Part shown: positions 17,525 through 25,541 of the stretch, piece after piece | Numbering within the stretch: position 1 is the first letter of the stretch | How the letters are laid out: every line of letters starts with the position of its first letter | DNA from: an uncultured Gammaproteobacteria bacterium | GTDB lineage: Bacteria > Pseudomonadota > Gammaproteobacteria > UBA6429 > Thiohalophilaceae | Length of the DNA: 64,000 nucleotides | NCBI GenBank assembly: GCA_913064945.1 | Contig: CAJYAN010000006.1 | Span: 124,001 to 188,000 of the forward strand | Direction of reading: 5' to 3' | Program-made: the position numbers and the translations under genes | The notes under the pieces: model-generated | What the model saw: only the letters and a program-made list of their open reading frames with translations | What the model was told of the DNA's origin: nothing | Databases searched by the model: none

Positions 17525-20500
17525 TCCGACGGGAAAATAGGCGACGTATTTTATAGCCTAGTGGGGAAAAGAAACTGGATTGTGCCGTCATGCCAGCACT
17601 CATTACTGCTGGTATCAGGAACAGAGTAACACCCGTTGAAAATGCCAGACCCCACGATAGTGCCAGCGCCATTGGCGAAACAAACGGGTCTAAGCCCCCC
17701 CAACCATACGCCGTAGGCAACAGACCGACCACCGTAGTACTCGCTGTCAGTATTACAGCACGCAGGCGGCGGCGGCCAGCTTCAATAATTGCCTGACTCA
17801 CTTCAACCCCCTCATTGATCTGTCTCTGAATAAAAACAATCAGTATCAAGGCACTATTCACCACCACCCCCGTCAGCGCCACCATTCCCATGGTGGAAAA
17901 AAAGGATAATGGCATAGGCTTCCAAAATAGACTATGGAGATAGAAGCTAAAAATGATGCCCACAATACCAAAGGGAATAGCCACCATAACCGCTAAGGGG
18001 TAAAGAATATTATTAAATTGAATTGCTAGAATAAAGAAAATTCCCAGCAAGGCATACATCATTGACTTGGCCAGCCCGGCGAAGGATTCCTGATTTTTTT
18101 CATTTTCGCCACCATAATTAATACTCACGAGGTCTTTGTCTTTACCGACCCACTTCGTCTCATTTTCTCGAACAAGCTGATTAAGTTTTAGGCTCGTCAT
18201 TTCCTTGTTATCAACATTTGCTACAACCCGGACAACACGTACACCAGCTTTATGATGAATTGTGCTATAGCCTTTATGTTCAACAAATGATGATATTGCC
18301 GTTAACTTCACAAGTTGATTTTGCCGATTTGGCACATATAACTGTCGCAATGCCGCTAATTTGTTTTCCTTTTCGGGGAGTCGGATAGTAACGTCAACTT
18401 CTTCCTGCCCTCGCCGAGTCGTCGTGACGCGCAAGCCATCGACGGCAGCACGTATGTGATTTGCAACTGTCACCAAATCTACTCCAGTATAAGCAGCCAG
18501 GCGCTTATCAAGGACAATATTAATTTCTTGATCGCCTGATGTTATCCCTGTTTCTACACTGGTTATTCCTTTCGTTTTATTAAGATAATTTATAAGACGA
18601 TACGCAACCCTCTCACTAAGGTCGGCATGAGCTCCGGAAATTTCCACTTCGAGAGGACGTCCTGTAGGTGGACCAGGTTTGATTTCGCTGCCAGCAAATA
18701 TATAAGTGCTAAACTTCTCAGGTAGCTCTGCCACTATATTGTTCATTTCGATAACAGCATTATGCTCTGGACGGAGTACCGCCGGGGTGTAAATTATCCT
18801 AACCTGACCGAAACGACTACCTCTTTGCATTAGAGGGTCATTCCCATCAAGTGCTATTTGACCTGTCGTCGTAATTGTTGTTTCCAGATATTCGGCTGGA
18901 ATCTTATCGCGAATAAATTTTTCGACCTTCAACATGGTGCGACGCATCTGTTCTAGTCCAGTACCAGGTTTTCCAGTCACACGAACCACATATTGATCGA
19001 CTCCAGTTGAGGGAAACAACTCGAAGGAGAGTTTATTTTTTGCAAGGATTATTGAAGACAGTAAAATAAGTATTGATATTAAAATTGTCTTCCATTTGTG
19101 CTTTATGGATAAAGTAAGTCCTGCGATATACCAACGTTCAAGTCGCAACAACCAGGCACGTTCCACCGGATGAGCAGACGGCCGGGCAAAATAGGCAACA
19201 TGGCTAGGGAGAATCAAAAATGATTCTAACCACGAGAACAATAATAGTGTGATCACAACGGTAGGGATGGCGACAATAAATTTACCTATGACACCTGACA
19301 TAAACATAAGTGGAAGAAAGGCAGCTACTGTCGTAAAGACGGTTGCTGTCACAGGTCCAACTAACTCGATCGCGCCCATTGAGGCAGCTTTACGCGGTGG
19401 AATACCCTTTTCCATATGATAGGTTATATTTTCTCCTATAATGATGGCATCATCCACTAACATTCCCAGTACCATAATAAAACCCAGCATTGAAATCAGG
19501 TTCAGCGTCACACCGGTGAGGTACAAAAAATATAGCCCTGTTAAAAACACGATGGGCAAACCAATTGTAGTTGTCAGCGCCACTGAAGGCCGCAAAAAAA
19601 CTATCAATGTAACAAAAACGAGTATCAGGCCGACGAAGCCATTATTTGTTAACACGCCCAGACGCAATCGTGTGAAATGTGAGAAATCCTGAAAAGTATC
19701 GACGCGAACTTCTTTACCATATCTGGCAGGTACTGTCTTTAAGTAGGACTTTACAGAATTTACAGTATCAATAATGTCGGCATCAGATTTCTTTAATACA
19801 ATCAGATTAAGCGCTGGCCGCCCTTCAACATCATAATAGCGATCAGCCTTTTCCAGGGTTTCTTTGACTTCGGCAACATCGCTAATCCGCAAGGCACTAC
19901 CGCGTTCATTGGCACGCAAGACTAATGTTTTTACATCACTCACATTGCGAAATTGGCCTGCGATGCGTACAACTTTCTGTCCGTCTTCGGTTTGAACTTC
20001 TCCACCAGGTGCATTGATATTCCAGCCTTTTAGCAATTGACTTATATCACCGATTGTAATTCGATTGTGCCGCAACTTAGCCATATCGGGTATGATGCGA
20101 ATTTCGGCCTTACGATCACCCTGTATTTGAATACGCGCAACACCAGGGATAGACAGTAAATCATCTTCAATTTTGTCGCCAAGGCGTTTTAACTTCAATG
20201 CGGAAATAGGCGCAGATACAGCGAGCTGTATCACTGGAAATACCCTACCATCGATCTCCAGCACCATTGGCTTGAATGGCATATCCGCAGGCAGGTCCGC
20301 ACGTTCAACAGCCAGCTGAATTTCGCTTGTAATACGAGCTCGATTGGGCGCATCCGGATCGACTTCGAGTTCTATTTTTCCAGAACCAGGAAACGAAACT
20401 GAATTCATGGTATCGATTCCATCGATCGATTTTAATTCCTGTTCGATTGGCGTGATAATTAGACGTTCGATTTCTTCAGGTGTTGCTCCTGGTTGCGCAA

Positions 20501-20651
20501 CGTTAATTTGAACCTTATCAAGATTTACATTAGGGAATGCCTCCCGATTCATTTCATAAAATGCGGTAAACCCGCCCAGGACAATCAGAAATATGGAAAC
20601 TAGATTTACGATTAAATCGCGATGCACTAAAAATTCTATAAGTTTACGCAT
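17517..20651 (-). CDS. RND-family (AcrB-like) efflux transporter
   Basis: A 1044 aa inner-membrane proton antiporter of the resistance-nodulation-division family, with 12 expected helices and two large periplasmic loops. Seen: an N-terminal MRKLIEFLVHRDLIVNLVSIF helix, PGATPEEIERLIITPIE, the fourth-helix GMLVDDAIIIGENI with paired Asp typical of proton relay, and a C-terminal half repeating the pattern (ALTGVVVNSALILI). A GTG at 20657 is also possible, but ATG at 20651 gives the normal MRKL start. It lies directly after the TolC-like gene. No periplasmic adaptor gene is present nearby, which is unusual. Confidence 0.93.
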   Translation of the reverse strand: MRKLIEFLVHRDLIVNLVSIFLIVLGGFTAFYEMNREAFPNVNLDKVQINVAQPGATPEEIERLIITPIEQELKSIDGIDTMNSVSFPGSGKIELEVDPDAPNRARITSEIQLAVERADLPADMPFKPMVLEIDGRVFPVIQLAVSAPISALKLKRLGDKIEDDLLSIPGVARIQIQGDRKAEIRIIPDMAKLRHNRITIGDISQLLKGWNINAPGGEVQTEDGQKVVRIAGQFRNVSDVKTLVLRANERGSALRISDVAEVKETLEKADRYYDVEGRPALNLIVLKKSDADIIDTVNSVKSYLKTVPARYGKEVRVDTFQDFSHFTRLRLGVLTNNGFVGLILVFVTLIVFLRPSVALTTTIGLPIVFLTGLYFLYLTGVTLNLISMLGFIMVLGMLVDDAIIIGENITYHMEKGIPPRKAASMGAIELVGPVTATVFTTVAAFLPLMFMSGVIGKFIVAIPTVVITLLLFSWLESFLILPSHVAYFARPSAHPVERAWLLRLERWYIAGLTLSIKHKWKTILISILILLSSIILAKNKLSFELFPSTGVDQYVVRVTGKPGTGLEQMRRTMLKVEKFIRDKIPAEYLETTITTTGQIALDGNDPLMQRGSRFGQVRIIYTPAVLRPEHNAVIEMNNIVAELPEKFSTYIFAGSEIKPGPPTGRPLEVEISGAHADLSERVAYRLINYLNKTKGITSVETGITSGDQEINIVLDKRLAAYTGVDLVTVANHIRAAVDGLRVTTTRRGQEEVDVTIRLPEKENKLAALRQLYVPNRQNQLVKLTAISSFVEHKGYSTIHHKAGVRVVRVVANVDNKEMTSLKLNQLVRENETKWVGKDKDLVSINYGGENEKNQESFAGLAKSMMYALLGIFFILAIQFNNILYPLAVMVAIPFGIVGIIFSFYLHSLFWKPMPLSFFSTMGMVALTGVVVNSALILIVFIQRQINEGVEVSQAIIEAGRRRLRAVILTASTTVVGLLPTAYGWGGLDPFVSPMALALSWGLAFSTGVTLFLIPAVMSAGMTAQSSFFSPLGYKIRRLFSRRII

Positions 20652-20656
20652 TATCA

Positions 20657-22120
20657 CTACTCAGGGTTAACGGCGAAACGACCAATTCGATTGGATAGAA
20701 GCGCTAAAACCAGTGAACGTCTAGCCTCCTCTCTGGCAAGCAATTTTTCTGCTGTACTTAATGACTCCTCTGCATCCAGCATTTCCCGTATATCCGTACG
20801 ACCCTGCAAGTAGCGACTTTTTACCTCTTTATACCTTAAATCTTCAATCGATTTACGGTGTCGATACTGTTTGATCGTTGCAGTCGTGATTCTCCACTCC
20901 TGGAACCATTGCTTCAGGAGATTTTTGAGGTCAGCTTCGTAACCACGGTTATCAAGCCTGATTTTATCAAGCTCTATCAGGTCCTGACGCGTACGGGCAT
21001 CGGCACCACGACGATCCAGTGGTAGCTGGTATTCCAGACGCAGGCCGCCTACCCACTCGTTTCGGTCTAAGACACCACTTGTGTTTTGCCCCCGGCGCGT
21101 TTCATTACCAACAGATACGACCAGATCCAGCTGATCTTTTTGTTTATCCCTGTTAAGCTGTAATAGACTTTCGGCTGCTGAGAATTTTGCATTATTGCTG
21201 GCAATAACAGCATCGCGACTCATTACCTGTCGTATCACGGCCGTTAATGTCGATGGCAACCCCACAATATTATCGTAGTCCTTTACCTTTACGGTATCGC
21301 GTATATTCCCCACCATTCTTTCCAATTCTAAAAATTGTGTTCGCCATTCACGCTGTAACAACATCTCATCTGCATGTTGAGCTGCCATTCTCGCTTGTAC
21401 CGATAAGCGATCCCTTTTTTCAGCCATTCCCAGACGGCTATTCTCCTGGATGAATTCCTCCAGTTTTCGTGTGCGCTCAATTGCATGCTGGAGTTCTAAT
21501 CTCTGGATTTGAAGGTCTAGAAGATGATGATAGATTGAAATAACCTGTTCGCCAATTCGCTCGGCAGAAGCTCGTTGCTGCGCTGCCGATATCGCAATTG
21601 ACATTTTCGACTGCGCCTCTGCATAACCATATGCAAGATTGTCGCTGCCTTTCTGCAATGGGATACGATAATCCAGACTCATGCCATAACTTTCCACAGG
21701 ATTCGGAAACAAGCTTACACCGGTGGCATCACTATGATCCTTTTGGTAACTCGTCTGTAAACTGATTTCATTCCCATTTCTCTGCTGCTTAACCATCCCG
21801 GCAGATAGACTTTCCTGGGCAGTTGGCTGACCGAATAGGTCCAGGCTATTTTTCCATCCCGCGCTGGCATTTGCCTGCCAGCCAAGCTGACTTTCTGTGA
21901 GAGACAAACCAAGCTCAGCCCTCTCGCTACTCAGTTTTGCACTCTGTATCTCGCTACGGTATTGTAGGGCCATCTGAATTGCCTGTGGCAGGCTTAGAAT
22001 CTCTTCTGCATTCAAGGGCGCACACACTATCTCTAGTAGTACCAGCAATAATAAATTATGTCGATTCACGTTTTCTGTAAACCTCGCAAAAATTTTCCGT
22101 GTAAAAATATATAACAACAT
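20657..22120 (-). CDS. TolC-like outer membrane efflux protein
   Basis: An outer membrane factor of about 487 aa that would form the trimeric channel for the adjacent RND pump. The start is unsure: ATG at 22120, TTG at 22150, or the GTG before NRHNLLLLVLLEIV, which would give a neat signal peptide ending at PLNA. The mature part has two OEP repeats rich in long helices (LPQAIQMALQYRSEIQSAKLS, later LDAEESLSTAEKLLAREEARR). Its stop is six bases before the RND start, so the two are coupled. Confidence 0.88.
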   Translation of the reverse strand: MLLYIFTRKIFARFTENVNRHNLLLLVLLEIVCAPLNAEEILSLPQAIQMALQYRSEIQSAKLSSERAELGLSLTESQLGWQANASAGWKNSLDLFGQPTAQESLSAGMVKQQRNGNEISLQTSYQKDHSDATGVSLFPNPVESYGMSLDYRIPLQKGSDNLAYGYAEAQSKMSIAISAAQQRASAERIGEQVISIYHHLLDLQIQRLELQHAIERTRKLEEFIQENSRLGMAEKRDRLSVQARMAAQHADEMLLQREWRTQFLELERMVGNIRDTVKVKDYDNIVGLPSTLTAVIRQVMSRDAVIASNNAKFSAAESLLQLNRDKQKDQLDLVVSVGNETRRGQNTSGVLDRNEWVGGLRLEYQLPLDRRGADARTRQDLIELDKIRLDNRGYEADLKNLLKQWFQEWRITTATIKQYRHRKSIEDLRYKEVKSRYLQGRTDIREMLDAEESLSTAEKLLAREEARRSLVLALLSNRIGRFAVNPE

Positions 22121-22136
22121 CTGAATCAGGGAGGAA

Positions 22137-22337
22137 CTAATCAACCGCAAAAAATGTATACTGCAAGGTGAGAATGGAATCAGCTTTCAAGGTAAAAAGC
22201 GCTGCCATTCCTGGAATACTCACAAAAGTCCCCGGCCCACCTCTAGAGTGCTCACCTGTCTGCAGAACATAGGTCTCCCCCAACTTTGATGCAACGGCAT
22301 GTGTCGCAAGGACATTGCTTTGTATCGCCGCGAAGTC
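22137..22337 (-). pseudogene. Open-frame remnant with beta-rich C-terminal-like sequence
   Basis: A stop-to-stop frame of 66 codons ends in TAG just upstream of the TolC-like gene. It lacks any good start codon except an internal ATG, yet reads like a real beta-rich C-terminus (VLATHAVASKLGETYVLQT, then FVSIPGMAALFTLKADSI, then TLQYTFFAVD). I read it as the tail of a decayed gene. Upstream sequence has no matching frame, so most of the gene would be lost. I do not recognise the family. Confidence 0.3.
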
Positions 22338-22517
22338 TTATGCTAATTAGGTCACTACAGCTTCAACCATCTTCCCTGGCTGGTCGTCTTTACCTCTTGC
22401 ATCGTAATTTTTTTATAATCCAGCATGACTATTCCATAAGTCAGCTATTAACACTGCCAATCATTATAGAGAATTATCGGGAAATGAGAATATTAGTAAT
22501 TTTTTAAAAGCCAGCGC
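22338..22517. other. Intergenic, nothing supportable
   Basis: This stretch, between the frame remnant and the end of the ATPase-FHA gene, shows no gene, hairpin or clear promoter. It is AT-rich and may hold the promoter of the TolC/RND pair. Confidence 0.4.
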
Positions 22518-23765
22518 TTAACCGCTGACATGCGAAGATTTTAATTTTGGTTTGTACTTCAAAATCTTACCAAACTCACTCGCTTCATCATCACCAATGT
22601 TAACATGGTGTGCTTCAGTAACATATGTAAAGGAGTAACTACCAATTTTAAAGGTTACCCCATCACGTAGTTGTTGCAGATCAACTTGATCATCTAAAAT
22701 ATAGGTGCCATTGGTGCTATTTAGATCACGTAGAAATGAGTTAGCATTATTAGTAAATATTTGTGCGTGGTAACGACTGACTAATTTGTCATCGACGGCT
22801 ATATCATTATCTGCTTTACGACCAATATTCAAAAATTCTTTGTCTAGCGGAAATTTACCAATAATCTTGTCATCGTGTCGCATAATAATTTTGGCTACTT
22901 TTATTTCAGCTGTCGATGATAAAGTTTGATTGCGCGATGAGGTATATTTTTGTGCATACGGCACCCACTGTAATTCATCAACGGCCGTCGCAATCGTTGA
23001 TTCTGTAATTGTTTTTTGTTTTTCTACAAACGCTGTAGTCAGGGCATAGTCGCATAGGATATTAATCAAACGCGGCCGCCCGCCGGAATATTCATGAATA
23101 AGTGGTATTGCACGCGCCGTAAATGTGTCGGCACTTGAGCAACCAGCCACTCTCATACGGTGTTGAATATAAGCCTGCGTCTCTTCTACCGTTAACGCAT
23201 TTATATGGAACCGCAGGCGTACGCGTTGCATCAGATTTTCCATTTCAGGCGAATCCAGGACGTCATTCAATTCTGGCTGGCCAAGCAGAATAACATTGAG
23301 AAGCTTTTTGTTATTGCGTTCGAGATCAGACAATAAACGGATTTCTTCAAGCACCCGTTTAGTTAGGTTCTGCGCTTCATCGACAATAAGCAGAACTTTC
23401 TTACCCTGATTGTTCTGCTCAATAAAAAATCTGCATAGTTCCTCGAGCAAGGCAACTTTATCCAGGTTATACGGCTGATAACCAAATTCGACGAGAACCG
23501 CCTGTAGAAATTCATTTTCAGTTAATTGTGTTTGATGAATCTTGGCAACAACAATCTCATCAGGCATTCGCCCCACGGCATCCTGTATCAGTGTCGTTTT
23601 TCCAGAACCAATTTCTCCAGTAAATATGACAAAGCTATCCTGAATATGGGTCGCATAATCTATGTAGGCTTTCACACGGGCATGCGATTCACTCAGATAG
23701 AGAAATCTTGGATCAGAAGTCAGTCTAAAAGGTTGGTCCGTTAACCCGAAGTGCTCCAAATACAT
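22518..23765 (-). CDS. ExeA/GspA-type AAA ATPase fused to FHA domain
   Basis: 415 aa protein starting MYLEHFGLTDQPFRLTSDPRF, the hallmark N-terminus of the ExeA/general secretion ATPase family. Walker A is GEIGSGKTT (50-58), Walker B LLIVDEAQNL, followed by LLSDLERNNKKLLNVILLGQPEL and the sensor-like GGRPRLINILCDYAL. After residue about 290 an FHA domain follows: LNIGRKADNDIAVDD, VSRYHAQIF, LNSTNGTYI. In Aeromonas, ExeA has a peptidoglycan-binding domain and a membrane segment instead and places the secretin; here FHA replaces them. It could bind a phosphothreonine made by the kinase encoded at 12.2-14.6 kb. Confidence 0.92.
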   Translation of the reverse strand: MYLEHFGLTDQPFRLTSDPRFLYLSESHARVKAYIDYATHIQDSFVIFTGEIGSGKTTLIQDAVGRMPDEIVVAKIHQTQLTENEFLQAVLVEFGYQPYNLDKVALLEELCRFFIEQNNQGKKVLLIVDEAQNLTKRVLEEIRLLSDLERNNKKLLNVILLGQPELNDVLDSPEMENLMQRVRLRFHINALTVEETQAYIQHRMRVAGCSSADTFTARAIPLIHEYSGGRPRLINILCDYALTTAFVEKQKTITESTIATAVDELQWVPYAQKYTSSRNQTLSSTAEIKVAKIIMRHDDKIIGKFPLDKEFLNIGRKADNDIAVDDKLVSRYHAQIFTNNANSFLRDLNSTNGTYILDDQVDLQQLRDGVTFKIGSYSFTYVTEAHHVNIGDDEASEFGKILKYKPKLKSSHVSG

Positions 23766-24310
23766 AGTGGTCTTCCTGCTCGTTTATACACATCAATTGC
23801 GAATTTGTAATACGACCGAGCACGCCTGTTTTGAAATCCTTTCGCCAAGACGCAAAAACCCAATCACGGTCTATTTTATCATGCTTTAATCGATAGCTGC
23901 CATTTTATAAAACAATGGGTTAGGAGTACCACGACCGGAGACGTCAATATTTTGACGAATATCGATGCAATAAGGGTTATTCTGTCTCAAAAATAACGAT
24001 TTGAGCATAAATGGAGCGCTCTTCAAGGCTAGCAGCATAACCATATTGCCATTTTTTTGGCAACCCCTTCTGCTACTCCGCGGATTACATTGCCCACGGC
24101 ATCCAATTGTGGCGCTCGGCATGATTCAGCAACACAAGACCCACAAATGAGGTTAGTGAGATTCGTTTTGTGATATACCCCATGAAAACCAAGAAAGGTG
24201 GTGCAAAATATCAGACAGGACAAAGCGTAATATCGCATCTCGAGTAACAACCACATCGCCGCCTATGCTGTATTTTATCCTGACATCAGTGTCGATGACC
24301 CTGACAGGGC
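23766..24310. other. 545-base intergenic region without a supportable gene
   Basis: Two overlapping weak reading frames lie on the minus strand (24029-24256, with a signal-peptide-like start, and 23886-24122). Neither has a good ribosome binding site. They could be two halves of one frameshifted exported protein, but I recognise no family and do not call a gene. No terminator hairpin is obvious. Confidence 0.4.
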
Positions 24311-24784
24311 TTACGCCTTGTCAGCGTCCAACCGCGATGGGCGTAGAATTTTCTCACGGCTTGCTTCTCTGGCAATAAGTTGATCAATATCCATTAATTG
24401 TTCCGTGATGACATCGAGGATATCATCAACAGATAGTATGCCAACCAGCCCACCATGCGGGTTGACAATAGGTAACCGACGAATTCCATTTGTTCGCATA
24501 CGCTTGATGGTCGACATAAGGTCGTCATCATCTTGTGCAGTTATCAACTTGCGACTCATCACATCTTCAATAATAACGGAGCGAATATCCATATCTTCTG
24601 CAATGACACCGATAACGATATCACGATCCGTTAATATCCCGACAGGAACACGCTCTCCATCTTTTGCAGTTACTACGAGCACATCACCAACATGGTACTG
24701 GCGCATTAGTTTCGCAGCCTTACCAATACTATCGGTTTTACCAACAATGGTCACATTACGACTACAATATTCACCCGCCAACAT
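24311..24784 (-). CDS. CBS-domain pair protein
   Basis: A 157 aa cytoplasmic protein made of two CBS motifs (a Bateman module), which sense adenosine nucleotides in other proteins. First repeat: SIGKAAKLMRQYHVGDVLVV then PVGILTDRDI; second: DLMSTIKRMRTNGIRRLPIVN then LVGILSVDDILDVI. I chose the ATG at 24784 because TTGAGG stands six bases before it; an upstream ATG would add 14 unlikely residues. It is downstream of the response regulator in the same direction, and stand-alone CBS proteins often serve as cofactors of regulators or enzymes. Confidence 0.9.
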   Translation of the reverse strand: MLAGEYCSRNVTIVGKTDSIGKAAKLMRQYHVGDVLVVTAKDGERVPVGILTDRDIVIGVIAEDMDIRSVIIEDVMSRKLITAQDDDDLMSTIKRMRTNGIRRLPIVNPHGGLVGILSVDDILDVITEQLMDIDQLIAREASREKILRPSRLDADKA

Positions 24785-24926
24785 GTCGACCTCAACAATT
24801 TTTGCATGCCGCCCAGGTGCCCTCAAAGCTCAACAAACCATCAAGACATAGACACATCAAGGCTTTGTCTCTGGAATTTAGTGGATAAACAGAAGTTATT
24901 AAATACGTAGTTGTACGAATTGAAGC

Positions 24927-25541
24927 TTAACTACGCTGATTTGCCGTCATTGCTGTCCGAACAACATCTGACAACGAATTGGCACAGAGCTTACTCATCA
25001 CTTTTGCACGATGTAATTCAACTGTCCTTGGGCTGATACCAAGCTCCTGAGCAATCACTTTATTTTGTTTTCCCTCCACCAGCAAATCCATTACTTGTCG
25101 TTCACGATTAGTCAAAAGAGAAAGCTTTTCTCCTGCCTCATCTTGATGATCCTTCAAACTACTAAGCGTTATGGATTCTGACAATCCTTTACGAACACTG
25201 TTCAACAACCTGTCATTATCAAATGGCTTTTCGATAAAATCAGCAGCACCAGATTTCATTGCCTGCACGGCCATCGCAACATCACCGTGCCCAGTGATAA
25301 AAATAACGGGCATTTCGATATTTTTTGATTTTAATATTTCCATAAGCTGTAAACCATTCATGCCGGGCATTCTCACGTCAAGAAGCAGGCACTCAGGTTT
25401 TGACGGGGAGTACTTTTCAATAAATTCTTCTGCCGACACATAAGTCATCGCAGGAATATCTTCAGATTGCATTAAAAAATATAATGCATTACGTACTGCA
25501 TCATCATCATCAACAACGTGAACAATATTTTTAGATTGCAT
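24927..25541 (-). CDS. FixJ/TtrR-type response regulator
   Basis: 204 aa two-component regulator. The receiver domain starts MQSKNIVHVVDDDDAVRNAL; the phospho-acceptor is Asp55 in LLLDVRMPGMNG, with Thr in FITGHGDVAMAVQAMKSGA and Lys in DFIEKPF, the FixJ-type pattern. The C-terminal LuxR helix-turn-helix is LTNRERQVMDLLVEGKQNKVIA to ISPRTVELHRAKVM. It should be activated by the kinase encoded upstream, whose stop lies 11 bases inside this gene. The target promoters are not shown by the sequence. Confidence 0.93.
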   Translation of the reverse strand: MQSKNIVHVVDDDDAVRNALYFLMQSEDIPAMTYVSAEEFIEKYSPSKPECLLLDVRMPGMNGLQLMEILKSKNIEMPVIFITGHGDVAMAVQAMKSGAADFIEKPFDNDRLLNSVRKGLSESITLSSLKDHQDEAGEKLSLLTNRERQVMDLLVEGKQNKVIAQELGISPRTVELHRAKVMSKLCANSLSDVVRTAMTANQRS

